Below, in pieces: positions 45,130 to 56,617 of a stretch of 64,000 nt of DNA. The stretch covers positions 147,001,980-147,065,979 of the forward strand of contig CM038050.1 of NCBI GenBank assembly GCA_021397845.1, written 5' to 3'. Source of the DNA: Areca catechu. Lineage: Eukaryota > Streptophyta > Magnoliopsida > Arecales > Arecaceae. The first letter of the stretch is position 1. Every line of letters begins with the position of its first letter. The notes under the pieces are model-generated. The model saw only the letters and a program-made list of their open reading frames with translations, was not told the DNA's origin and ran no database searches. Made by a program: the position numbers and the translations under genes.

Positions 45130-46234
45130 AAGGGTGCATAAGTCCTAGAAGTATGAATTAGGGAAGGTCCATTGGCACCGTGAGTCCTGGAAGTAAGTCC
45201 AAATCTAGAAGGTGGAGGAAACCTTGTGCTAGGTCACATTGTGCTACTAAAGGATGGCCTAAGAGTAGGTGCTGGTTTGGGGCTGGCCTAGGTGCCTGGC
45301 CAAATGACCATCCAAAGGATGATCTTGACCTAGTGAATCCAAGCAAATTTGATCCTAACTCAGACTCTATGCATGGATCCCCTGTTGAATGGATCGAGTA
45401 GCCTCAGCCTGCTCTTTAGCAAAATGATCAACTGCTCATCTCATGTGACAAAAATCTGCTCTCAAATCAACCAAGTCTGCATAAGAGCTAGGCTCTTGAC
45501 CTCTTAGATCCTGTGCCACTACCTCCATGCAAAGAGTGAGCTCCTTCTGATCATATCTCAGCTCCTGATAGCACCTAGTGTCCTCCTGATGGCTCTGAGT
45601 GAACTAATCCATGTTGCCAAGGTGTTAACAAACTGAGTATGCTGCTTAAGACAAATCTTGGTAGTGACAGAAGTAGAAGGTATAAATGGTCCTATCATGG
45701 CAATAATCTCATTATACAATAATCTCATTTTTAGTAGTAATGATTGGCCTATAGATTCTTAACATTCCTGACATCCCTTCTTTCTAAAATAGTTCTCAAT
45801 CCATCAATTTTTTTTTCCAAATATAGAAAACACTTGTCATTTTTTGACATTTCCAACAATCTACTCAGTCTAGTTTCATTCAATACAATCAGTACTCCCT
45901 TAACAGTAGACTTTATATGTGAAGCTCCCAACCTTAAATTCTCAAAGAATGATCAGATGAGGGTTGGGGAAGGTAGGTACCTCAAATGAACAGAATCTCT
46001 CCCATCCTTAATTGTGAATCCATTGCTCAATCCAAAAGTTTTCTTTCTCCAAAAAGTTGAAATAGACCTTCCTTCTAGTGGTAATGGGCCGATTCACCAT
46101 GGATATGATGGTTGAGGTGGAACCAGTGGAGCCGTGGGGGTCGGCTCATTATTTCTTTGCTTGGTTCGATGCTCAACCATAGATGAAATTTTGGTTCTTC
46201 TCCTGTTGTAAGCCACTATCTTCTTAAGACTCAT
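45130..46234 (-). pseudogene. SIRE envelope-like ORF, decayed
   Basis: Starts at ATG 46234 with MSLKKIVAYNRRRTKISSMV, followed by Pro/Thr-rich text. Later islands are LPLEGRSISTFWRKKTFG, GASHIKSTVKGVLIVLNETR and LSRLLEM, and an open segment at 45749-45931. The last open part (45158-45346) is GFTRSRSSFGWSFGQAP-like. It sits between pol and the purine tract, where SIRE/Maximus elements carry an env-like gene of unproven function. No signal peptide or membrane segment could be shown. Several stops. Confidence 0.6.
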
Positions 46235-46589
46235 TTCTTCTTGGATTTGCACGAATCAAGCCCTATTGGTGATCTTAGGGTTTTTTTGGAAGTATATGGA
46301 ACAATGAATAGGACAAGAAGACTCAAGGAGAACAGTGAAAAGGTAAAGTGAAAAGTTCGTCAAAGGGTTTTTAAAAAGTAGTTTTTCGACATTTGAGTTG
46401 GCTCTCTCAGTCATTATGGCAAGGATGGGTCGAGTTGAGTGAAAATTATAGATTAGAGCTTAAAATTGGATTGGATCAGAAAGGAAGCATTTTAAGCACT
46501 AATATATGAAGGAATCATGTCAAGTTTAATGGAAAATGATGAAAATTTGATCAAAAGGATCTAAAAGACTCTTCAAATAAAAAGGTATA

Positions 46590-46745
46590 GAAGGGGTCAT
46601 ACAATCCCAATTCATCTTTAATCATTGAAAATTTTTCTTCACTAAGTGGTTTGGTGAATATATCAGTTAATTATTTGTCTATATTATTAAATTTTAGTTT
46701 TATATCACCATTTTGTGCATGATCCACTATTCTAGTTATTCCATG
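46590..46745 (-). pseudogene. Copia pol C-terminal end
   Basis: The minus strand reads VDHAQNGDIKLKFNNIDK*LTDIFTKPLSEEKFSMIKDE. DIFTKPLS is the near-universal copia pol terminus. One stop replaces the Gln before LTDIF. Sequence beyond 46745 is not pol, so the break there is a truncation or an insertion edge. Confidence 0.88.
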
Positions 46746-48512
46746 GAACATGGTGCACCAACATCCAACCTTGTCTCAATACATAGGATGGAGGATGCCC
46801 AAGAACATGCAAATCAAGATGCTAAGATAATGTCAAGATAGCCCTGTCCTAACAATTAGGACAATTTCCTGTCCTAGCATCATGTGAGATGTCCCACTCA
46901 ACACCTAACACCAAATATAGCTCAAGTTAGGTTCTAACCCAAGGCTTTAAAAATCTTACTTGAGCCATTGACCAGAGACAACTAAACCATTTGACTTGGT
47001 AAAACCACCTAGGCCAGAAAACTGTTTGACCACTAGGTTAATGGTATATTAGTCAAAATACACACACAAAAGCAAGGATGAAACCAAATTCCTTCAATCC
47101 CTAAATCTCCTCTCCATCACTCAACCTTATCAACTTAGCTAGCCATCATCTAAATCTTGGAGGAGATTAAGTTGAGTTGTAAGAGAAGAAACTGATAGAA
47201 GGCTTCTCATCCATCTTCTTCTATCTGGCCACTAGGAAGAGGTGGATGTCAATAGTAGGAGGCCATAGGTAACTACTTAAATTAACAAAATCTTACTTGT
47301 AACGGGATACCATGCGAAGAGGTTGCCTTTGGGAAAGATGTTGGCACTAGATAGAAATCTCAAACCTACGGTCATTGGTCGTGTCCATCACAAAGAAGGG
47401 CCAAAACTTGTCATCCTCCTAGAGAGAGATGCCATTGCCAATAACCCAACATGCAAAGGCAAGGATTAAAGGAGGATGAGCTAGGATTCAATTGAGGAAA
47501 AGGAGAAGTTTCTAAAATATGTTGGTTCTTTGGGTCTAGCTATTTTCTTGGAGTTGTCTAATGGTTTGAACAACAGACCTACAACCATGTTACCTAATCG
47601 GTTCAAACCAAAGTTGGTTGTTTAAAGTAGTGTGTTGTGCCATCTTTATAAATCAAAATTTCAAGCTTTCCAAAACTCTGAGAGCAGAAGATTTTTATTT
47701 TAGATTGAAACAATTTAAAACCATTATGTTCTTTTTAGGAAATTTGGGCCAAGAACTTGTGGGGCCAATTTTATTATATACATGATTATAATGCTAGATC
47801 ATTATGTTATTTTTTCATTTCTTTAAGTGTGAGAAAGTATGTTGTCAATATTAAAATAGATCATCATTCTTGGCACAAAAGAAAGGTTGCTCTTTTGCAA
47901 TCTGGCTAAAAAAGTAAATGATCCGGTGCCTTTTCAATTTTTTAAGACCTAATATTAATTTTGTTGTCAATGATGAGAGTAGGCTTGATGTTAACATCAA
48001 AAAAATCTAATTTTAATAATCAATTTTTTAACCAATTTTTTTTTGTTATATTTATGACCGATCTTACATAATTCATCATATTGCTGGACTAAAGTCTTCA
48101 CAGTTTAATATCATTATATGAGTACTAAACCCAAGCTCAACAAAGCCAAACAAAGAAAAGTTTTCACCTGCACATGCCATGATTGCCTCGGGCCTCCTGC
48201 CACCATGATGCAGCCAACATTGCCATTGCAGCCTTCAACCACAATCTTCCATAGCCACTCTGCTACTTTTACTCTTCACTTGTAGTGCTACTTCTACCTT
48301 CTACTATTATCAACATCACTATCTCCTGGCATTGCAGATACAATATTTTGTCCTAGGAAAGGATGATCCTTCTTTTTATAAAGATTGAGAGATGGAGATG
48401 GCATTAAGAAACATGATCAGTTATGGGATAGGTCAAGGTTGACATAGGCCCAACTTGATAAGGGCTCAAGCAAATGACATATGACAATGCGGCCATCTAC
48501 CAAGCTCAGGCC
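46746..48512. other. Unassigned intergenic stretch
   Basis: 1.8 kb with no ORF above about 60 codons on either strand and no recognised repeat. It might hold the missing upstream part of the SIRE-like or Tat element in unreadable form. Confidence 0.5.
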
Positions 48513-48517
48513 ATTAA
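48513..48517. repeat. Target site duplication ATTAA, left copy
   Basis: Matches 55361-55365 after the right LTR. Confidence 0.88.
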
Positions 48518-50169
48518 TGTTAGATATTAGAATAATAAAAAAAATCCAATTTTATTTAATTAAAATTGATATTTTTTGTCGTACTTTGTAGGAATTGACT
48601 TCATAAACGTGTAGAGCTCGATTTTAGGAATCCAACGGCGCAAACCGGACCCAAATCGGAGTTCGAACGGGCTTGAAATCAATTTTAGAAGACTTTAGCA
48701 CGGCTTTCAAAGCAGCACTACTTTTGGAACATCACTTAAACTCTTTTGGTTGGCTCATGGTGGACTAGCTAAATGGTCCACCGCACGACCCCTTGGTCCA
48801 CAGCTGCCATTACCCACGGTCCACGGGCAGAGCTGTGGACCATCGTGTGCCCTTTGCTCCGGAACTCGCCGGAGAGCTCCCCTCGGCGTCGCCCAAGCCG
48901 CCGCTGACCTCATTGTTGGCCGGAGAAGTCCCGTTTGGCCAGAAAAATGTCCAACTCGCTGCTGCCATTCTCCATCTTCTTCACCTTCCTCCACCACAAG
49001 CCATCGTCCGCCCACCGCCGGCCTTTCCTCACCAAGACGCCGTCTTTCGCCGCCCAGGTTGCCGGGAAGCCATCTTCACCGTCCCATGCTGCCAAGAGCA
49101 TCCCACGGTCTTCCTCCCTGCAGTGGTCGCCACAATCCCCAACGTCAAGAAGCCATCTCTGCTGCCTCCCAGCCTCCGTGCCATCCCTTGCTGATTAGTG
49201 ATCACAGATGCTGTCCGAAAATGAGGAATGCCGGAAGTGTCGGAATGAGAAGATAGGAACGCGGGGTTTGACGCGGAATTTGGAAGATCGAATCGACGGA
49301 TGTGGGATAAGATTTTTAAATGGACACGGAGGAGGATACGAGGATAAGCATCGGGAGAATTGAGTTGATCCAACAGATTGGGTTGAGGAAGTCACCGCAG
49401 TTCTCACACGGGCCTGACACAGTGTTTCTTATCTATAAATCCTGGGGTCATTCTACGTTCCGGGAAGAGGATTAGAGAGACTACGACCCATTCCACTTCC
49501 AATTCTCGTATTTCTTTTCTATGAAGCTGATGTCTAGCTAGATCATCTTCTCGGATTCCACTGTAGTGCTTGGCACAGGCGGTTTATTTTATTTTTAATC
49601 TTTTGTACTCCTTTTCTATGAAATAAAAATAAGAATTTCTTGTCAATATCTTTATGAATCATTTCATTCTTATTAGGCATAGTTTATATTCTTGGGACAA
49701 GCTATGATCAATAGATACAGTTTGTGCTCTTGGAATAAATATCTCTAGAAGGAATTTTCATAATTTGTATGTGTCCGCTTTTTGACTAATCTATATTCCA
49801 GGAGAACGAGCCATGATCGAACAAGTACGGGTCGTCATCGCCAAGAATAGGTTATATCTGGATCGGAACGTACGGATCTCATAGAAGTAGAGTGCCAGCC
49901 CATCTAACAAGTAACCAGTTGGAGTTTCGAGATTTTATCTTTTGCATTTATATTTTGTCTGTCTTAGTTAGTTAATTGATTTATATTTTGTCTATCTTAG
50001 TTAGTTAATTGATTTATATTATGTTATTAGTTAAATATTAGTTTTCTCTTCAAAAATTCTTTTTTGGAATAATATAAAAGTCTCTGTGGGTTCGACCCTT
50101 ACTCCCGCTATTCTACCTTTAAGAGTAGTGGTATTAAGGTTTTAAATCGGTGCATTGCAACGCGCATCA
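48518..50169 (+). repeat. 5' LTR of the Athila-like element (1,652 bp)
   Basis: Starts TGTTAGATATTAGAATAAT and ends GATGCGCATCA-like (GCAACGCGCATCA). A TATA-like CTATAAATCC lies at 49431-49440 and an AATAAAAATAA polyadenylation-like word at about 49620, both kept in the other LTR. ORFs at 48750-49373 are duplicated in the second LTR and are not genes. Confidence 0.92.
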
Positions 50170-50175
50170 GATTTT

Positions 50176-50194
50176 TGGCATCGTTGCCGGGGAC
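50176..50194 (+). other. Primer binding site, Athila-like
   Basis: TGGCATCGTTGCCGGGGAC differs by one base from the common plant gypsy TGGCGCCGTTGCCGGGGAC, six bases after the LTR end. Confidence 0.85.
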
Positions 50195-50204
50195 TTTTGG
50201 CGTT

Positions 50205-50360
50205 ATTCTGAAAAAAAATCAAAAAATCAAAAATCAAAAAAAAAAAAAATCAACAATCCAAAAATCCAAAAAAATTCAATTTTCAAAATTTTAAATTCAA
50301 ATTTAAAAAAATTAAATTTCAAAATTCAAAATTTTAAAATTTAAAAATTTAAAAATTAAA
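50205..50360. repeat. A-rich AAAATC/AAAATTC low-complexity tract
   Basis: Runs of AAAAATC and AAATTTCAAAATTC follow the primer site. Non-coding. Confidence 0.85.
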
Positions 50361-51229
50361 ATTTCAATCTTGAGTGCCCTGACATAAGGTTGCCCTGGCA
50401 TAACTGGGAGGTTATGTTGAATGGTTGTCCTAGGGTACAAAAAGGTTGAACAAAAAATTTTTGTGCTTTTTACTTTCCATTTTTAGATTGATTTAGGTAA
50501 ATTTATCTTTTCTGCAAAATCAAAAAAAATATTACCCAGACATTTCATAATTTATTAGGATCAGAAACTTAATCACAAAAATAAAAAAAAAAGTTTTAGT
50601 TTAATTTTGTTTGTTTATAACTTTTTGGACACCTTAGTTGTTGCATTTCATAATTCCATAATCAACTTAAAGGCACAACCCATTAATTAGATAAGGTGGG
50701 GAGATCAATACCCTTCCTTAGCCCACAAACCACAACCCAACATCTGCATTGACCCAAGCCTTTAATTCTAAAATCAATTAGACGTCAACCCTAGGATTTC
50801 GAGCTCAATAGGACAAGGAAACCCTAGAGTTGGACCAGGTTCAAATCATTTAATTGCTTGGTGTCTAAGGAAAGTGGTTCAGGGACAAGAGCTCGAAGGG
50901 AGGTGCGTTGGTTCCGCTTACCTGGCCAATTTTTAATTGGTGCTAAGGCAAGCGATAAGGAAACCTTCACCAACCTTACACTTACCTGGCCGAGTCAATT
51001 AATTGATCTTGGGCTTGGAGAGCTCAAGGTAACCTTGGATCAGCTAGGAGCTGTCTAGATCCAAGTTAACTCTAGGATAGTGGTTTTGATTTGTTTCACT
51101 TGTTTGAAAAAAAAAAAAAAATTCTTTTCTTCTCTCTAGTTTAGGACTCTCTTAGGAGTTTTTCCTTTAGACATTTTCTCTTTTTCCCCCTTCTCTTTTT
51201 TTTAAAAAAAGATAATAAAAAAAGAAACC

Positions 51230-52230
51230 TAACCATATACCAATTTCCTGAGTCTAGGTATGACCAAATTTATCAAGATCAAACTCATATAGCATATAGA
51301 CCATTAGAAAATTTTGATGCTTACAACTCAGGTTGGGGGGGCTCAATTCGATTTTTCGTGGCAACCACACCCAGTGTTGCCCCGATATTCCAAAGACCTT
51401 CGTTTGCAGATGCTTCTTATTACGATCCTTCCTATTCAGATTATCAACCTTCTCCTAGTCCTTATAGCCTATCTCTTCAAGAAAAGGCTTCATAAATACT
51501 AGACCGGATTGAAAAACTTAGTCAGAACTCACTTCTTCCTCAGACTAACCTAGAAGTCGATAGATTTGCCCAATTTCAACAACCAATCATGCCTCAGAAG
51601 CAATCTATCGATGAGCTTAATATATATGATTCGATTGAGGCAAAGAAATCAAACTGGTGGGATGAACTACTTCCATCATCATCTTACTCACCGATGACTT
51701 CCTTTGATGATGATATAATGAAATTCATTGAGGCTCCCCAGGAACCATAATAGAATAACATAGTAGGGGAAGCCATATCTCTTAGTTATCCTCAGAACTC
51801 ATTAGATCCCTTTATAGCTCGGTGTGAGGTAGATGATTTTAATGAAGATGAAGATCTCATAGGGAGGGATGATCCACTTATCAAACCCTCCCCACTTTTG
51901 ACGGAACAAGTTGAGCCGACACCTAGCCTCCCAATAGCTCCTCTATTAGAATCACCACTAGATTTAGAATTAACACCGCTTCCTGTCACACCTATTGACA
52001 CCCTACCACTGATTTCTAATCAGGAAGACCTAATAGTTGGTGATCTAAAGATGTATAAACAAGCTGTTGGATTGGATGTGTATGACACGAGGGATAACGA
52101 TCTTAAAGAGTTTGACACTGATTTTTCCATACTTGGCAATACTTTCGAAGATCGCCTCCAAAAACTACCTGTTATTCTGAAACGATGTATGGAGACAGAC
52201 CTACAATTAACTTTGATAAAGTGCCATTAG
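51230..52230 (+). pseudogene. Unrecognised ORF of the Athila-like element, decayed
   Basis: Reading in one frame with a few stops gives QTHIAYRPLENFDAYNSGWG, then RPSFADASYYDPSYSDYQPS, then LDRIEKLSQNSLLPQT and WWDELLPSSSYSPMTSFDDD. The longest clean part is at 51898-52230 (EDLIVGDLKMYKQAVGLDVY and KLPVILKRCMETDLQLTL). It is Ser/Pro/Tyr-rich early and acidic later. I see no capsid, knuckle or enzyme motif. It occupies the place of gag; whether it is a gag derivative is unknown. Confidence 0.5.
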
Positions 52231-52539
52231 GAAGGGATGACATCAAGACACATCATACCCGAGAATGGGATTAGGGTAGACCTTTTTAGAGATCGAAAAT
52301 TTTTCAAGCCCCCACCCCCACTCTCGGCCCAACACACACACTCCCTTCCTAATCTTCAACAAAGTTGTTATAAAATTTTTCAATCTTGGTCTAGCACGCT
52401 TACCTCCTGTATTCTCTGGATTAAGGATAATCGTCATCATAGAATACTCTACGAAAGTTTTTCTTCTATATTGACAAGGCCTCTTGATTGGCTTGTCTTT
52501 TAAAAAAATTTCTTGAGGGATGTACCCCAGTTCAATATC

Positions 52540-52860
52540 AATAATGCTCTCTCTTAGCGTCTGGCTGAAGACGTTAAACTTAGCACTCCTGGGAGGCAGC
52601 CCAGCTCTTTCTTTAGTTCTTGCTTTTAGTTCATATTTTTAGTTTTAACTTCAAGTTCTTTGTTTTTAGAATGAAAGGAGTAATAAAAGAAGATTGCAGG
52701 AATATGGTGATAAAAGGACATCCAATGTTCATACCCTACCAGGTTGTATCCTTCCATGCCAGCCATTACGTTATTAGTATCCTTTTTCATTGGGGACAAT
52801 GAAAACTAAGTTGGGGGGTGAACTGGGATAATTAATCTAATCATCGAGTAAAACTTTAAT
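52540..52860 (+). other. 3' untranslated signature region of the Athila-like element
   Basis: GGGAGGCAGCCCAGCTC at about 52590 and TTGGGGACAATGAAAACTAA then GTTGGGGGGTGAAC at about 52790-52820 are words usually found after pol in Athila/Ogre-type elements. The second looks like an extra internal purine tract. Pol itself is absent. Confidence 0.6.
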
Positions 52861-53386
52861 CAGTTTTTGTGTACATGCTTTGTCTCGAATTGAAAATAAT
52901 CAAGCTCACTAAACGAGAAGTGATTAACGATCTAGAAAATTTTATAGATACTAAGGAAAGATTTATCAAGGAAACCTTATAAATGGTAGAGTGTTGTCCA
53001 GAAAATTTTAGAAGAGTAATTCCAGACCCTTCGGCCTATTGATCTTGATAATGAATCCTACTTATATTGGTATAGGCATCATAAAAAGTCCCAAGTTTAA
53101 AAAATTTCGAGTTTAATAAAGGCTTTTAGCATTTCTCACTGAGTAACCGAGCCCCTTCACCTAAGTAAGCATTGTTGTTCGCGTCAAAAGGTGGGGATGT
53201 AAAGAAATCTTTTGTAGAGTCAGTCTTGACTAAGCCTTTTTGACTCGAGTCAGTAAGCTCGAGGGATGTTTTACACCTAATGCCCTAAAGCCAACTGGTT
53301 TGGGAGTCATTGGCTTAAAGCTCGCTATATGGGTTAACTAGAAAGCAAGATGTCAGGACATTGCATTGACTCTACGTTTTATTAAA

Positions 53387-53508
53387 AAAAAAAAAGGGGA
53401 CTAAATAAATATTGCACCAAAACCAAAGTAAGTTGGAAAATTTAGAGAAAAAAAAAGGGGACTAAATAAATATTGCACCAAAACCAAAGTAAGTTGGAAA
53501 ATTTAGAG
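53387..53508. repeat. 61-bp perfect-looking tandem duplication
   Basis: GGGGACTAAATAAATATTGC to GGAAAATTTAGAG occurs twice with a 61-bp offset, differing only in the length of the leading A run. Confidence 0.95.
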
Positions 53509-53720
53509 AGTGAGATAGAAAGTTGGGAAAAGAACAACTCTTAGAACTTCTATGGACTTCACTCTATCACTAAATGGGTAAATTGATAATCCAATGAAGT
53601 ACCTTTTTAATGGTCTAACTGGGTATCCTCTGATTTTAGGGTTAATAAGATAATTTTCATTTCATGGACCAAGTTAGTATACAAGACTAATTCATTTTCT
53701 TTACTCGAGGACGAGCAAAG

Positions 53721-53736
53721 TTTAAGTTGGGGGGTG
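53721..53736 (+). other. Polypurine tract of the Athila-like element
   Basis: TTTAAGTTGGGGGGTG lies immediately before the right LTR. Confidence 0.85.
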
Positions 53737-55360
53737 TGTTATATATTAGAATAATAAAAATTGATCCAACTTTATTTGATTAAAATTAATATTTTTTTAT
53801 GGTACTTTGCAGGAATTGACTTTATAAACATGTAGAGCTCGATTTTAGGAATCCAACGATGCAAACCGGATCCAAATCGGAGTTCGAACGTGCTTGAAAT
53901 CAATTTTAGAAGACTTTAATATGGATTTCAAAGCAGCACTACTTTTGGAACATCACTTAAACTCTTTTGGTGGCTCACGGTGGACTGGCTAAATGGTCCA
54001 CAGCATGACCCCTTGGTCCACAGCTACCATTACCCACGGTCCACGGGCAGAGTCGTGGACCACCGTGCGCCCTTTCTCCAGAACTCGTCGGAGAGCTCCC
54101 CTCGGTGCCGCCCAAGCCGCTACCGACCTCATTGCCGGCCGGAGAAGTCCTCGTTCGGCCAAACAAATGCCCAACCCGTTGCTGCCCTTCTCCATCTTCT
54201 TCACCATCCTCCACCGCAAGCCACCATCCGCCCATCGTCGGCCTTTCCTCACCAAGACGCTGTCTTCCGCCACCCAGGTTGTCGGGAAGCCATCTTCACC
54301 ATCCCATGCCGCCAAGAGCATCCCACGGTCTTCCTCCTGTAGTGGTCGCCACACTCCCCAACTCCAAGAAGCCATCTCTGCTGCCTCCCAGCCTCCGTGC
54401 TGTCCCTTGCTGATTAGTGATCACAGATGATGTCCGAAAATGAGGAATGTCGGAAGCGTCGGAATGAGAAGATAGGAACGCGGGGTTTGATGCAGAATTT
54501 GGAAGATCGAATCGATGGATGCGGGATAAGATTTTTAAATGGGCGTGGAGGAGGATACGAGGATAAGCATCGGAGAAGTGAGTTGATCTAGTAGATAACA
54601 TTGACAAGCAGATTAGGATGAGGAAGTCACTGCGGTTCTCACACGAACCCGACTTGGTTTTCCTATCTATAAATCCTGGGTCATTCTACATTCTGGGAAG
54701 AGGATTAGAAAGACTGCACCCCATTCCACTTCAATTCTCGTATTTCTTTTCTACCTGATGTCTAGCTAGATCATCTTCTCGAATTCCACTGTAGTGCTTG
54801 GCACATGAGGTTTATTTTATTTTTAATCTTTTGTACTCCTTTTCTATGAAATAAAAATAAGAATTTCTTGTCAATATTTTTATGAATCATTTCATTCTTA
54901 TTAGGCATAGTTTATATTCTTGGGACAAGCTGTGATCAACAGATACAGTTTGTGCTCTTGGATTAAACTATCTCTAGAAGGAATTTCATAATTTGTATGT
55001 ATCCGCTTTTTGACTAATCTATATTCCAGGAAAATGAGCCATGATCAAACAGGTACGGGTATGGGTCGTCATCGCCAAGAATATGTTATATCTGGATTGG
55101 AACGTATGGATCTCATAGAAGTAGAGTGCCAGCCCACCTAACAAGTAACATGTTGGAGTTTTGAGATTTTATCTTTTGCATTTATATTTTGTCTGTCTTA
55201 GTTAGTTAATTGATTTATTAGTTAAATATTAGTTTTCTCTTCAAAAATTCTTTTTCGGAATAATACAAAAGTCTCTGTGGGTTCGACCCTTACTCCCGCT
55301 ATTCTACCTTTAAGAGTAGTGGTATTAAGGTTTTAAATCGGTGCATTGTGATGCGCATCA
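53737..55360 (+). repeat. 3' LTR of the Athila-like element (1,624 bp)
   Basis: Starts TGTTATATATTAGAATAAT and ends ATGCGCATCA, followed by ATTAA. Scattered substitutions and a few indels separate it from the left copy (for example a 41-bp duplication near 49975 present only in the left LTR). Confidence 0.92.
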
Positions 55361-55365
55361 ATTAA
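55361..55365. repeat. Target site duplication ATTAA, right copy
   Basis: Same five bases as 48513-48517. Confidence 0.88.
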
Positions 55366-56257
55366 CTATCTACATTTTAAATGGTAATAAAAGGATGAGG
55401 TCATATGTTATGGTTAGTTTGTAAGATTCATAGGATAAGTCTAAAACTTTAGAGCTCTGAGTAATGTGTACGTGAACAATTCACCAAATCAATAACTACT
55501 AACTTGATAATTCCAAAACCAATTATTATGTTTGGCAACAAATTTTATAAGTTACATCATTGTTTTCACCATATAGCAAGAGATTTGTTGTACTGCACAT
55601 GATAGGAGCCCCCATGATTTTATTCCTTAAATAAGTATATTTATCAATTTTTGAAGGTCAAATTAGAATTTAATAGCTACAAAGCTAATTGTGATGACAA
55701 ATAGGGAATTACTTCTGAGCCTTCAGGTTGCTTGTAGTTCAATAATTAATTTCTAATCATATTTTATTTTTTCCTCTAGTCTTTGATATAAAATAGTATA
55801 TGTGCTTTTGTCCTATTAGAATATTCTTCTTATGAAGAATATTCTAAATTTTGTCACCAAAAACAAAGAATAATCTAAATTCAAAACTTTAATTTTATAA
55901 TAAAGTGATTTACCCTTTTTAAGATTTGTTCTATCAAGGCAAAGGATGGATCATGATCTTTCTCTTTAATATTTCTAAATTAGCAAGAGAAGTAATTATG
56001 CAATTAAAGGATTTGCCTTCTGAATTTTGAGTATGCTTGTTTTTCTTTCCCATATTTTGCTTAGAATAGATGGATGGAGCTTTGGATCAAATAACAACAA
56101 TAAGTTAACCATGCTTGACTTTCTATTTTATTGATATTGATTCAAGAGTCATGTAATGCATTTGCCTATTGACAATTAAGACACTGCACTCTAATTAGCT
56201 ATTGTTACAAGATAGATGACCTATTGAAAGCGACTAATGATATGTAGAAAAGTGTTT
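55366..56257. other. AT-rich unassigned stretch
   Basis: No ORF, RNA gene or repeat recognised. It should be the original continuation of 46746-48512. Confidence 0.5.
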
Positions 56258-56612
56258 GGCCAGGAGCCGAACACTTATTCAAGGCACAAGGTGACGAATG
56301 CCAGGAACCAATCACTTATTCAAGGCACAGGGTACTAGATAGCCAGGAGTTGATCACTTATTTAAAATATAATATGCTAAATGTCCAGGAATCGATTGCT
56401 TATTCAAGGTATAGGATGCTAGATAGTCAAGAGCCAATAACTTATTCAAGACACATGGGCTATATGGCTAAGAATCGATCATTTATTAAAGATACAAGGT
56501 ACTAGATGGCCAGGAGTTGATCACTTATTCAAGGCATAGGATGCTAGACAGTCAAGAGCTGATCATTTATTCAAAGGATAGGTGCTAGATGGCTAGGAAC
56601 GATCACTTATTA
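56258..56612. repeat. 41-bp tandem array, about 9 diverged copies
   Basis: GCCAGGAGCCGATCACTTAT and variants start at 56259, 56300, 56342, 56383, 56426, 56466, 56508, 56551 and 56591, each ending in a GGTACTAGAT-like word. Similar words (GGCCATTGGGCATCCTATGC) occur in the Tat LTR at about 24.75 kb. Confidence 0.88.
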
Positions 56613-56617
56613 GAAGC

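Larger units (their letters stand above)
43481..46745 (-). mobile_element. SIRE/Maximus-like copia fragment, 3' part
   Basis: Continuation of 33562-34276 after the Retand-like insertion. On the minus strand from 46745: end of pol, an envelope-like ORF, an AT-rich 3' untranslated part, purine tract, then LTR. An extra ORF after pol is characteristic of SIRE/Maximus copia elements. Everything upstream of the last ~45 pol codons is missing, so the element is truncated. Confidence 0.75.
48518..55360 (+). mobile_element. Non-autonomous Athila-like LTR retrotransposon, complete
   Basis: 6,843 bp with LTRs 48518-50169 and 53737-55360, 5-bp TSD ATTAA, a primer site (TGGCATCGTTGCCGGGGAC) and a purine tract. 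The 3.57-kb interior has no RT, integrase or protease. The text GGCTGAAGACGTTAAACTTA then CCTGGGAGGCAGCCCAG at about 52565-52605 and GAGGACGAGCAAAG before the purine tract are typical of Athila/Tat 3' regions. Confidence 0.9.

Noticed and set aside
48750..49373. Plus-strand ORF of 168 codons and partners as a possible host gene
   Set aside because: The same ORFs lie in the second LTR at 53975-54607, so they are LTR sequence.
52800..52822. Internal AAGTTGGGGGGTGAAC as the true purine tract of the Athila-like element
   Set aside because: The LTR begins at 53737 after a better placed tract (53721-53736); the internal one may be an auxiliary tract only.
56258..56612. CRISPR-like array of 41-bp units
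   Set aside because: No constant repeat plus variable spacer pattern; all parts of the unit drift alike and the context is eukaryotic.
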